Below are positions 1-10,789 of a DNA stretch of 64,000 nt, one piece after another (position 1 is the stretch's first letter; every line of letters begins with the position of its first letter). The translations under genes were made by a program, and so were the position numbers. The stretch spans positions 36,398,832-36,462,831 of the forward strand of contig NC_063172.1 of NCBI RefSeq assembly GCF_023159225.1. The letters run 5' to 3'. A model generated the notes under the pieces. That model saw only the letters and a list, made by a program, of their open reading frames with translations. It was not told the DNA's origin and searched no databases. The DNA comes from Perognathus longimembris pacificus. Lineage: Eukaryota; Chordata; Mammalia; Rodentia; Heteromyidae.

Positions 1-278
1 ATTGTTAGTTTTCTTGATAAAGGAAATTCTTACTGGGGTGAGGTGGAATCTCAATGTTGTTTTGATTTGCTTTTTTTTGTGGCCAGTGATGTAGAGCACT
101 TTTTCATATGTCTCTTGGCCATTCTCATTTCCTCATCAGAGAAGTCTCTTTTTAAGTCTTTTGCCCACTTTTTGATGGGGCTATTGGTTCTTTGCAGTTT
201 TGTTTTGGAGGAATTTAATTTTTTTAGTTCTGCATATATTTTAGATATTATGCCTTTGTCCATTGTATGGCCGGTAAA
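1..278 (-). mobile_element. L1 ORF2 fragment (3' part of a twin-primed copy)
   Basis: The sequence is closely alignable by eye to positions about 26138-26413 of L1 element A in the same orientation, for example the shared stretches ATTGTTAGTTTTCTTGAT and AGTGATGTAGAG. That part of L1 encodes the C-terminal third of ORF2p. The minus-strand reading frame at 51-287 ([19 protein letters not shown]) is a recognisable ORF2 peptide, but the frame is open for only 78 codons. The element continues off the left edge, where its 3'UTR should lie. It is a dead fragment. Confidence 0.85.
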
Positions 279-279
279 A

Positions 280-326
280 CAGGGCAAAGGACATAGCTCA
301 CAAGATAAACAAAGAGGCCACAGATT
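280..326 (+). mobile_element. Inverted 5' segment of the same L1
   Basis: From about 280 the sequence abruptly becomes L1 in the opposite orientation. CAGGGCAAAGGACATAGCTC, then an imperfect match through CAGATT, is the reverse complement of about 26437-26481 in element A, the segment that should follow next upstream in the element. A short piece of L1 (about 10 bp) is missing at the junction. This is the structure left by twin priming during target-primed reverse transcription. Confidence 0.75.
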
Positions 327-418
327 AAATCTTTTTTTTTTAATGAAAAGATTTGGCTTTTGAAATAATTTTTGGATTTTCCTCTTATAAGCAAAAATTC
401 ATTTACCAATCTGCTTAA

Positions 419-472
419 TCAAACCCAGGGCCTTGCACATGGTAGGCAAGCAATAACTGAGTTATATCCTAC
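419..472 (-). mobile_element. ID-like tRNA-derived SINE fragment
   Basis: Reads on the minus strand as a worn ID-type head: the segment CCCAGGGCCTTGCACATGGT is the reverse complement of the B-box side, and GGCAAGCAATAACTGAG the A-box side. It is short, diverged and lacks a clear tail. Confidence 0.55.
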
Positions 473-477
473 ACTTT

Positions 478-702
478 TTTTTTTTTGCCAGTTGTGGAGT
501 TTGAACTCAGGGCCTGAGCACTGTCCCTGAGCTTTTTTTCTCTAGGCCAGTGCTCTACAACTTGAGCCACAAATCTACTTTCAGCCTTTTTGGTGATGAA
601 TTGGAGATAATTTCATGGACTTTCCTGCCTAGACTGACTTTGAACCATGAGCCTCAGATTTCAGCTTTCTTAGTAGCTAGGACTTCATGTGTGACCCATC
701 TG
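478..702 (-). mobile_element. Composite SINE (B1-like head + tRNA-like tail), minus
   Basis: The left end is a T run (A tail on the minus strand). It is followed by the complement of the tRNA-like unit (AACTCAGGGCCTGAGCACTG, then CAACTTGAGCCACA), then the complement of the B1/7SL-like head (TTTGAACCATGAGCCTCAGA, TTAGTAGCTAGGA). The order matches the better-preserved copies at 10427, 21026 and 33762. Its high divergence suggests an old insertion. Confidence 0.8.
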
Positions 703-710
703 TTCTGATA

Positions 711-1805
711 TAGCAAATTTTATGAAATGGATATATTGATCTATTTAACATAGTAAGAACACTGAAATTTTACTCCCTTCACAATTTCAAGTACACAATA
801 TATTTCCATTAAACATAGTCACCATAGTGTACAATATGTCTAAACATTCTTTCCAATTAACTGAAATTTTGTATCCTGTGACTGGTACTTTCCAAATCTC
901 TCCACTCACTCATCTCTGCTAACTAACATTTTACTGTCTGTTTCTATGAGTTTGACTTATATACTACATATAAGTAACAAATCATGAGCATTCCATTGAT
1001 AAGGAAGATATTATTGGAGGGAAGATATTATTAGAGTGATTAGGAAGTCATTCTATGGCTAATGAGAAAGTCAATCAGTAAGAAGTTGATTTGCCCAAGT
1101 ATTCTTCCCTCAATATGCTCAGGTCCTAGCTCACAACTCTTCCTTCTCTCTCAACTTCCTGTGTCTGTGTCAGATTATGTTAAGTGCAAAATACTTTCTT
1201 GTGTAGAGAGTTACTATGTTTACAAAACAACTTCTTAGGTTCCTTGGAAAGGTTTCTGCTTTGAATTAGATCCTTCCATTCATATATATGTATGCAGGAT
1301 CTTGGTCTGAAACTTGTGAATGCAAAGAGAGAGAGGTAAAGGGCCATAATTAGTGCATGCTTATCACAGCAGAGTTCACATGATTCCAGAGCAGGCAACA
1401 GGAACTTTCTACCTCTGAACTCTTGGATCCTCATGGAAGCAACAGCTCTTAAAGTCCATTTATTTAGACCATCCAATGATTTTGTGCAGTGCATGCTTCT
1501 TAATCAAACCATCACATCTTCATTATGCTAAAGTAGATTCTAGTATCTGCAACTAAGAACCAGGGTCAATACACTCACTGAACAAGCACTCAACAGCTAC
1601 AAAACTGGCACTATCCTTTGGTGAAAATAAATATTAAGTCAATTTACAGTCATTGAGGCCTTTCCATGTGCATAATAATGTACACTCAACATTTATAAAT
1701 TACTTATCCACTTGATAAGGCTAATGCTAACAGTACTTAGAATGTGGACGTTTTGTATAAGAATAAAATGAAAGGGAACATATCAAATACCTTTAGGTCA
1801 ACTAC
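711..1805. other. AT-rich DNA, nothing recognised
   Basis: No gene or clear repeat is visible. A minor tandem duplication of GAAGATATTATT with changes lies near 1005-1035. The minus-strand frame at 1180-1494 has no recognisable domain and is taken as chance. Confidence 0.5.
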
Positions 1806-2195
1806 TAATCTGTGTCTGGTGGCTTACACCTGGAAATCCTACTTACTTGGGGTGGGGGTCTCATGGGGAGGATTATAGTTTGAGGCAGGTAGAAAGTTTA
1901 TAAGGCTTATCATCCTAATTATATAGGAGGGTAGGAACCAGGACAATCATAGATCCAAACCAACCTGGAAAGAAAAATTCATGAGATTCTGTCTCAACAG
2001 ATGAAGCTAAACATGGTGGAAGCTCTGACAGAAATCCTAAAATAGATGGCATGACAGATGCATGCCTAGGAAAGAAATAAATCCCGATCTCAGGAATTTA
2101 AAAAATGACTAGAGCTGTGGCTCTGCAATAGAGTTTCTGCCTAGAAAGTAAAAGGACATGAGTTTCCACATCTTTACCACTCTCACCCAAAAGAA
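1806..2195 (+). mobile_element. Old multi-unit SINE (two B1-like units + ID-like tail)
   Basis: A B1-like head (GTCTGGTGGCTTACACCTG) is followed by a second B1-like stretch near 1920-2005 (ACCAACCTGGAAAGAAAAAT, GAGATTCTGTCTCAACA). A degraded ID-like unit follows at about 2110-2190 (GCTGTGGCTCTGCAATAGAG). The same three-part order is seen at 59181-59486. It is heavily diverged, so the boundaries are approximate. Confidence 0.5.
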
Positions 2196-2212
2196 ATACA
2201 ATAGCTGTAATA

Positions 2213-2264
2213 TGACATATATGTATATATACACACATACATACATACATACATACATACATAA
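2213..2264. repeat. (CATA)n / TA-rich microsatellite
   Basis: TATATATGTATATATACACA is followed by repeated CATA units, directly after the SINE tail at 1806-2195. It probably grew from that tail. Confidence 0.9.
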
Positions 2265-2269
2265 AAATG

Positions 2270-5200
2270 AAACTTTTTCTGAAAAGACTGGATTACCCCA
2301 TAGGTTGCCATCACACTGGCCTTATTTAGAGGTGAAGTAATACAATAACAGATATTATATAAGAGATAGTTACATTGCAGTGACGTTTGATTAAATGATA
2401 ACCTTAGAAGTTAGGCATCTTTAAGTAGCAAATCCATAGTCCAGTTCTTTTATCACACCATTAAAACAAAGCAACAACAATTTTCACATGGATTCTCTCC
2501 AGGATTTTCTATTTCCTTTATGTATGCAATTGGAGTTACTCAGTGACTCAGTTTGGTAGACAAATCCCCCTCCCTCTCCCCTAAATATTCCTTCCCTTGG
2601 CATTGCATTCTGTTTCCTAACATGGCCAGCATCTTCTCCTGGGTGCTGCCTCTGTCTCTCCCACACCGGGGGTGTGTGGGAGCGCAGCCTGCAGTTGATG
2701 TACCATGAGTGGTCCTCATTTGGACACTCTGTTCTGTGCTTCCAGCTCCTTCTCCAGGTGGCTGCGCCATTCTTGCTGGTAATTACTATACCAGAATCTA
2801 GTTGAGAAAAACCTGCCAGCTTTGCAGAACTGTGTCTCAAACCAGCCTCCTAATATTCTATGTCATTAGTCACAGCTCATTTCGTTATGTTGTGATGATA
2901 GGAATTGCTTGGTGCATCTTCCATTGAAAGAAAAATGAATTCAGCAGAGACCTCCATGCCCGTGTTCCTGATGTATATTTATAAAGCCCGTTTATCTAAA
3001 CCAAGAGAGTTACAGACTGAACATTTTGATGCTCATAGATCATCAAAGGGGAACAATGGTAAGCTTAATGAAAAAAATGTTCTGGTGAACCGTGCTTCTC
3101 TCTGACTAATGAAGCATTCACACAGTGATCAAGGTCATTCGTAAAAGTCTTTTTTTTTTTTTTGTAAAACTGCTGCCCACATTTGAGACTCAAATCTACT
3201 TGTTCCCTTTGGCTGGTACCAAGTAAATATTAAAATGCACCCCTGAGAAAAAAATGACTTAACAGAAACATGAAAACAAACACTAATCTGTGTAGCCAGG
3301 ATCTAGAAGAATCTAGCTTAGTCCTAATGAAAAGCAGGCATGAGGCCAACTTCTTTTATATTTGGTTTTCATGAGAATCTGTCTGTGGGGGAGCTCTGAG
3401 TGTTTTTAGTGCAATAACAAGCTTGTGTTCTCTGAGCCAATTAGTATGTAATTAGGTGTTGGCTAATGAGGAGGAGGGAAAAGGTGGAGCTGGCAGAGAG
3501 CATGAGAGTGGGTGTGACTTCTATATGCAGGTGGCGAAGTGGCACATGTTGAGAACTAAATTGAATTTCTAAAACCCAATAATTTGTTACACTCTATTAG
3601 TGAGTGCAGCACTAGGCCTTGAGCAGCTTTTGTCACATCTCTTCTGAAATGGGCTTCTATTTCTCTTGCAGAATAAAGTGTCAGCTCACACGTATGTTAC
3701 CATTTTCTTCACAGATCATTTTCTAAAAGTTTCAAATTGAAGTTGGTTGTGATGTTAAAGTACTGAGTTACCTGTAGGGAAATAAAACAAACCACTTGTT
3801 CATTCCTCATTTCAGCATATATGTCTTTCTGTGTTCATCAGTGGCCCAAACAAGGAACCTGTTCTCAAAAAGCCTACACTTTGGTGGAGACAGCCAACAT
3901 AAATTAGGAAACTTTAAAATATTTTTAGAACAAACTATTCAAGAGCTCCTCAAAATGCTAGGAGATCTATGTAAATTTTGAAAAAAAAATGTAGCTGGGA
4001 TAGACCTCATTGGGAAGGTAAGATTTGAGCAAAGGTTGGAAGGAGTTATGGAAGGAAACATTTGGGGAAATGAAGTAAGGACAAAAGTGGTGACGTCACA
4101 TGTACAAGATGACAAGATTTAGTAAAGCACTATATGAGGGAAAAAAATCACCTTTTCCTTCTTTGTTCCTTTCATAGTTGATGTTTTAAATTCTACATTG
4201 GTAGAGATAGTTGGGGCATTTCTGAGAAAGGCAGAGGTTACTGTTCTATGTGCTCTCAGATGACTTAAGGAAACAGGAGAGATTTGACAGGAGAAATATG
4301 GGCTTTATAAACAGGATGAAACTGTGGTTCAAATTGTGTTTTCTTTCATGCATGAAATATTTTAACTCTTATAAAGTTCTTTTCAATGATGCTGTACACT
4401 GTGGAGTGGACTTTCCAGTGGTGAATTGGTTTTTCCCTGTTTTCCTTATTAGCTTACTCTATGCTCTCCAATTTCATGGATTAGGGAGATACCTTTTTTT
4501 CTGCTGTTTACAGTTACTGGAAGGGAAAGTATCCAATAGACTGCAAAAAATACTTGAAAATATAGCAAGCCGCTTTACTGTTAATCCGTAGTATGAAAAA
4601 TAATTCTAAGTAATGATGAATGAGCTTGTGCTTCTTCTCCAGGCAAGCAAGAAGATGATTTGATTTTTGAGTTAACTTGTTAATTCAAAAACTTTTTGTA
4701 GCTGGAAAAAAATCTTTAAGAAGGACAGCCTCAAACAATGAGTAGGGGCTGATGGCATGGTCTGTTTTTCACCAGACTAATTTAGTGGGGGCATTTTTGT
4801 TGTACTGGCTTCCCATCAAGGGACTTCTCCCACTAGTCTATGCCAAATGGTATGCTAAGGGTAGAAAAGCAAGAGAGAAGCAAATCCGTGTTTTCCCAGG
4901 TTCCTTGCATATTATCACCTCTAATGTTTATACATCATTAAGGAAACCACATTACCCAGAGATGTTTATCTTTGCTGTGCAGTGCCCCTGGCAAGTTGAT
5001 AATCTGAAGCTAATATCCTCTCATTATTTATACAACATTTGGTGGAAGGAAGGTAGGCACCAATAAATACTGTTCATATTTTTGCTTTGTTTTTAATATC
5101 TACACAACAGTGCATTTTTACTGGAAAGGGAGCACATCTCTATTTATGTAAGGAGTTTCATGCAAAGATATGGTTTCACTGATACCATAAATCCTAACTA

Positions 5201-5430
5201 TTCCAATGATGTTCCCTCTTTGTAACTAGCCTTGTGGCAGTAGTCAGTGAGCTCCATCTTAAAAAAAATTATTCACTCAGTGAATGAAATCAGCAAGCCT
5301 CTTTCCCAGGTAACCTTGTTATTTACTAAGTTTTTGGTTTTCTTTTTCTTTGCTAATTCTTTGATCATCTCTGTGATCTGCATGTGCACATTTAAATTTT
5401 ACTTTTTTATGGAAAGAAGTACTGGAGTTT
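2270..5430. other. Unique-looking DNA without a recognised gene
   Basis: The stretch is mostly AT-rich. A locally more GC-rich segment at about 2560-2790 contains CACACCGGGGGTGTGTGGG, which can fold back on itself. The open frames here (2484-2840 minus, 4250-4591 plus, 4752-5066 plus) carry no motif I recognise and no sign of splicing context. I treat them as chance frames. Confidence 0.45.
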
Positions 5431-5436
5431 GAAATT

Positions 5437-5487
5437 ACTATCTGAACTTGCTAGGCAGACAACCACTTGAGCCATATCCTCAGCCTC
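5437..5487 (-). mobile_element. ID-like SINE fragment
   Basis: TGAACTTGCTAGGCAGACAA followed by CCACTTGAGCCATATCC is a minus-strand ID/tRNA-like head. Only about 50 bp are recognisable. Confidence 0.5.
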
Positions 5488-6024
5488 ATATTTGAATTTT
5501 GAGTAGAGAGAGAGACTTAACATTATTAGTGTCCTTTCTGTATGAAGGTGACTATGTTGAATGGTCAGCCTTAGGGCAAATATTTTGATTTTTTAAATCC
5601 AGTAATAGGTATAGATTTACCATGGTACAATTATGTCCTTGCTGGAAAAATCTGTGGCCATGAATCAAAATTAGGCTGCCTAGTCTCCACAGACCATTCA
5701 TTGTATTACCATCTGATAGTTGGTATTGCAGGCTCTGCTATGGTAAATGGTCACAGATGCTGTGTTCAATATTGAAGTCAAAGCTGACCTTTATGAATCA
5801 GGACAGACACTATGATAAGCACTGGTACATAATTTCTTAACTCTATACTCCAGTGAATAAGCCTTTATCTTTCTTTAGAGTAAGACTTAAGAGGATTAGC
5901 TCATTTAACCAATGTAATTATAAAAAAATAAGCAGGGACTCCAGGATTTGAATTCACTTTTAGTCTAAAGTCACTAATTTTTTAACCTCTACACTAAAAC
6001 CATCTCCTTTACTAATGTCATACA

Positions 6025-6115
6025 CTTTTGTTGATGAGGGCAGGTGCCGGGGATCAAACCCAAGTCCTCACGTGTTAGGCAATTGTTCTTCCATTGAGCT
6101 TTATACTTAACCTCA
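6025..6115 (-). mobile_element. ID-like tRNA-derived SINE
   Basis: CCGGGGATCAAACCCAAGTC is the complement of the B-box region and GTTCTTCCATTGAGCTTTAT the complement of the A-box region. The order and spacing fit an ID-type SINE on the minus strand. Confidence 0.65.
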
Positions 6116-7860
6116 TACTCAAATTTTAGTCCATATTCTGTAATATAGCCCTATAATGGCTAAGACTTGTATAGTAGTAGTAAAATGTAGAACATCTGTG
6201 GTAAAGTCTGACGAGTCTATCTGTCAGTGAGCAAGAGAACGTTTAAAGATGGAAACATAAGACTACCTAAAGCCTTTAAAATGATTCCAAAATAGAAAAT
6301 CCTACAATTCCACTTTTAAGAATATCACATATAATTTTATAGGGAAAACTTTTCTACTTTCATTGAACAACATCTATATAAAGTAACATTTGCAGATACT
6401 ATTGTTACTGCATCTTGAATTGATGTTTTATTTTTACTAAAGGTTAATGCAACTTTCCTGTCAACCTGCCCTCTGACGAGTTGTTTTATCCTAGCAGAAG
6501 TTATCTGTTTTGTCCTGCATTTCAGTTTTCTAGCACTATATTGGAGTTTGCCAATGTTTTCGGGTTTGTGACTGTCATTTTTTATATGACTAAACAGTAG
6601 TTGTGTTCTTAGAAATGTGAAATAAGAATATCTTATAGGGGAAAATAAAGGTAACATGATACATATTTTATGCCAGTAAAGTTTAGAGGAATTAATGCCT
6701 ATTCCTTACCTATAGTCTCTATTTCTGACTCATTCACCCCTCACTTCATCAATAAAAACTAAAGCATTCTTTAGAGCAGATATAAAATGTCCCAAGAACT
6801 ATGAATATTTGAGCATTGCTCCTAGGGAGTGAGCAATTGAGCATTGCTCAGCCTTAGTTGAGCAAGAATGATATTCTTCTGTTGCCAGATATTTTCTTTC
6901 TTCCATCCATGTTAGTGAAAACAACAAAAAACAGAGAGAATGCAAAAACTCAAACTTCTGCTTTCTTTTGTTTATCTGGACCACAGATGATAAGAGCTAA
7001 GCTGAGATTCATAGTAACCTTGATCCTTGGTGATATCAGTAATGGGGTAACCTAATGTGACTAAATAACAGATAAGACATTTACACATTGGCGTAGTATT
7101 TCTACTTTGAGTTGTTCCTCGGAGTAGAAATACTACTTTTATGCCACAATATTGTCACATAGCACCTTGATAGCTTGAGGCAAAGGTACAAGTGTTTGTA
7201 ATGTATATACTTGGATTCCACTAATCTTTTTCTATTATTTGAAGCCATTATATCTTATCATTCTTATAACCACCAGAAGTACTGGAATGTAAAAAGAGTT
7301 ATTTTTTAAATGAAGTGTCATAGCTTTTATAATAACTTCTTGGACTAATACTTTTTTAAAAATTAGTAAGAGATACCTAAACTGTCAACTTAGAGTAATG
7401 TATCTATCAGTCAGAATCATGACACTAAACAGTGAGATGCCAAGCTGCAATTTGGAAGAGAATTTAATGGTCTTTGTACATAGACATAGGTGAAGCTAAG
7501 GGCATCAAAAATTATGTCAAGCCATCCAGAATCTCTGAATCCACTGATACCCCTATTCATGAAGATATATGAAAGGATCTAATTTCCAGTAGATCCAAAG
7601 GATCTATAGTCCAATGAGAACTGGAACTCAAGGAGGGGATAGTATGACAAAAGTATCCACTGTCAGATTTTAAAATTGAGGAAGAGATAAAACGGAACAA
7701 ATATCCATTTATCTCACATTTGCTGGTCCAACTAGGAGCCAAAGGCAAAGGAAGCTCAGTTCATGTGAAGAGAGTCAGTTCCTGGAGCAAACAGCAAGGC
7801 AGACAAGGACACAAAACCCATTAGTACTGGTGAGCCAGTGTTTGCTTTGGTCTTGTCCAA
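6116..7860. other. AT-rich DNA with one strong hairpin
   Basis: No gene is recognised. It contains a spaced direct repeat of GAGCATTGCTC (6811-6821 and 6839-6849) and the perfect inverted repeat annotated at 7093-7136. Confidence 0.5.
7093..7136. repeat. Perfect 14-bp inverted repeat with 16-nt loop
   Basis: The left arm GTAGTATTTCTACT (7093-7106) is exactly complementary to the right arm AGTAGAAATACTAC (7123-7136). The loop is 16 nt. Outside the arms, TGGC (7089-7092) could pair with GCCA (7142-7145) across a five-base bulge. No transposon ends or pol III boxes are seen. It could be a small RNA hairpin, a MITE remnant or chance. Confidence 0.8.
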
Positions 7861-7869
7861 CATTTTTTA

Positions 7870-8571
7870 AAGGCATACCTTGTTCTTTTTGTTGTTGTTG
7901 TTGTTGTAAAGGTGATACTCAGAGGGTTGCAAAGTTGAGTCATGTAATGAGTACATTTTTCTGAACAGTCACTTCTTGCCTCATTTTCTCACAGTTTTTC
8001 TCTCCCAATTGCTCCCCCACAAGCATATAGTTCATTTTCAACATAGTGTCTAGTGAGTGCCACTGCTGCATTTGTTCATCCCCAGTCCCATTATTTCTGT
8101 GCTCCCCTTTCCCTCCCCCAAACAAATAAACTATATGCAAGACAAAAGGAACAAAAATCAAAAACAGTGATAAAGAAGAAAACAAAACAACAACAAAAAA
8201 AACCAGAGCAAAATAACAGAAAACCTCTTTTTTAATTTCCTGGAATTCATTTTAATATGCATTGCTTTATATTATCAATGTACATAGCTATTGAGCCTTT
8301 GTGATCCTCTCCTAAGAGTACTCTCCTTTCCTCTAACTGTATGAATGTATAGAGCCCTGTACATTTATCATGTCCAAATGTATTTTTTATCTTTTAGCAT
8401 CCAGTATGTTTACTTGTACTTTTATAGGCACATTCTAGTTACCATAAATAAAGGGATCACGCAACCTACATTGCTTTGGGTCGGGTTTACTTAACTTAAT
8501 ATAATTTTTTAAGTCTTTTCATTTCCTTATGAATAGGGGAATATCATTCTTTCTGATGGAAGCATAAAATT

Positions 8572-8614
<43 letters not shown>

Positions 8615-8937
8615 ATGTGTATTACATTTTCTTGATACATTCATCCACTGAGGGGCATCTGGGCTGATTCCATATCTTGGCTATGGTAAATAAAGCTGCA
8701 AGGAACATGTTTGTTCTGGGTAGCTTTAGTGTGGCCTTGTTTGTGGTTTATTGGATAAATGCCCAGAAAAGGAATTTCTGGGTCATTGGGAAGCTGTATA
8801 TGTTTAGGCTTTTGAGGAACCTCCATCCTGCTTTTTAGAGTGATTGAACAAGTTTACATTCCTACCATCGGTGATGTGGCATTCCCTTTGGGCCACATTC
8901 CGGCCAGCATCTTTTATTATTAGTTTTCTTGATAACT
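7870..8937 (-). mobile_element. Old 5'-truncated L1 (3'UTR and ORF2 C-terminus)
   Basis: From about 8240 to 8937 the sequence follows element A (25620-26155) in the same orientation. Shared landmarks are CTATTGAGCCTTTGTGATCC, CATTCTTTCTGATGGAAGCA, ATTCATCCACTGAGGGGCAT and TTAGTTTTCTTGATA. The part 7870-8220 fits a diverged 3'UTR (GTGATACTCAGAGGGTTGCA, CTCCCCTTTCCCTCCCCCAA). A GT microsatellite has expanded inside the ORF2 part at 8575-8620. Homology stops at about 8937, the 5' truncation. It is much more diverged than the L1 copies at 12, 25 and 32 kb. Confidence 0.75.
8575..8620. repeat. (GT)n microsatellite inside an L1 fragment
   Basis: About 20 GT units with one GCAT interruption near the right end. 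It sits where element A has TGTGTATATG, so it grew from a short seed in L1. Confidence 0.95.
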
Positions 8938-10426
8938 TTCCCAGCATTTTTAATTCTGTGGGTAAAAGGGATAGTGCCATACTATTATATATGTGAATAA
9001 CAAAGAGTTGAACCCTGGGGTAAATAAAAAATTCTAGATGCAAAAGTATCATCACATATAGAAACCAACAAAATAAGATTCATTAGGAAAATTAAGTTCT
9101 GGAGATAGAAAAAATATTTTTTTCAAAAAAAAGAAAAGAAGTAGCAAAACGGCTTTGTGGTAATCCATATTATAAAGGTCATTAACATCAATCAACAATG
9201 AGTTATGATTGTTTTAAAAACTGTATATAACTGGGAGTTGCACCTTTGGTTGCTACTAGACATCTCCAATAACCTGTTGCACATGCTTCTCAAATGCAGC
9301 TTTCACAGCCTATGGCTCTTACCTGCCTTCCACCCATGCAACATTATTGGGACTCCTGAGATCTCTATTGTGTATATTACACAATACAGACTATCTACAA
9401 TGCCCAATCATCTCTGTGCTCAGGAAAGGAAATAACTGTTAACTATCCATTACGATAACATGATAACTCTACATATACCAGAGTGTTTGGTAGATTAGGC
9501 ATAAAAATGCAAATAAACTTATTTGAAAAATCCTTGAGTTAATTGGCATATCAACAATAAGTCAGCATCTGTTTTTCACTTGCAGACCATTTGTTTTTAT
9601 TTACTTATTTTAAGAGATCATTATCTAAACTAGATTATAATCAGAAAAGGGCCAAAGGCAGAGATCATATTATTGATCACCCAATTGTTTTGTCTCTGAA
9701 AATAGGAACAAGATACTTTAATCTATAATCAGTTCATATTCCAAATCATATAAAGCTGCCAAGGCAAAAATAATTCTATGTTAGTAAATTTAACTAGCTG
9801 AGCAAATATATAAATAGTGTTTACATGCCTGACACAGGATGTATTAAACAGAGAATTTGAAAATTATTATTAGGATCTGTAGTAGTATGATATGATAACA
9901 TATGCATTATACTTTTAACTTATAATTTTTTCTTTACTAATTTACAAGCAAGGGGTCCTGGAAGATAAATGCACATTCTTAAATGCATTTTGACTCTTCA
10001 CAGGATAGTACTTCACTCAGCTAAATGAGGAGGAGAATATTTGTAACATTGTTTTCAGGTTGAATTTCTTCTGAGCTATTCCAGGTATATGGTTACCTCT
10101 CTCTAAATCAGACTTCACTGACTGCATGCTACTACAATAGTGGAATGCACTGGGAAAATATCAGGGCTTTGCAAGTTGAGATAAGAAGGCTCAGCGGGTT
10201 TCACAGGAACTAATTAACTACCCCAGTACAGACAGTCATTTTTTATTGTATTTCAGCTTAGTTTTTCATATTCTAGGATAACCTTAGCCACTTTTGAAAT
10301 GCTGGATGGAAAAACGATACCTAGTCCCATTTAGAAGGATTGCTTCCCAGCCCAGGGTTCCCGGTAAAAGGCTGGGATCTCTGAATTCCAATGACACATT
10401 TCTAGGAATAAAAACTACTTTCTTAA
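8938..10426. other. AT-rich DNA, nothing recognised
   Basis: No gene or repeat that I can name. The plus-strand frame at 9205-9435 has no known domain. Confidence 0.45.
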
Positions 10427-10665
10427 ACCAGCATCTGGTGGCTCACACCTGTAATCCTAGCTACTCAGGAGACTGAGATCTAAGGAGTTTTAATATTCAA
10501 AGACAGCCAGAGCAGGAAAGTCCATGAGACTCTTACCTCCAATAAATGACACACAAAAGGCTGGAAGTGGTGCTGTGGCTCAAGTGGTAGAGCACTAGCC
10601 TTGAATAAAAAGAAGCTCAGGGACTGCACCTAGACCCTGAGTTCAAGCCCCAGGAACAGCAAACA
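10427..10665 (+). mobile_element. Composite SINE (B1-like head + tRNA-like tail)
   Basis: One of the better-preserved copies. The head has GGTGGCTCACACCTGTAATC and CTAGCTACTCAGGAGACTGA, followed by the linker GAAAGTCCATGAGACTCTTA. The second unit has GGTGCTGTGGCTCAAGTGGT (A-box-like) and CCTGAGTTCAAGCCCC (B-box-like). It ends in an A-rich tail that runs into a GAAG microsatellite. Confidence 0.9.
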
Positions 10666-10667
10666 AC

Positions 10668-10778
10668 AAGAAAGAAAAAGGAAGAAAGGAAAGAAGGAAG
10701 GAAGGAAGGAAGGAAGGAAGGAAGGAAGGAAGGAAGGAAGGAAGGAAGGAAGGAAAGAAGGAAAAGAGAGAGAGAGAG
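10668..10778. repeat. (GAAA/GAAG)n polypurine microsatellite
   Basis: GAAAGAAAAAGGAAGAAAGG grades into about 18 GAAG units and then GAGA. It directly follows the SINE A tail, the usual origin of such arrays. Confidence 0.95.
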
Positions 10779-10789
10779 AACCCTACTTT

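Noticed and set aside
2560..2790. GC-richer segment as a coding exon
   Set aside because: Two overlapping frames on the minus strand, no recognisable protein and no convincing splice-site arrangement.
6811..6849. Repeated GAGCATTGCTC as a regulatory operator pair
   Set aside because: Only two copies 28 bp apart, with no promoter context; probably a local duplication.
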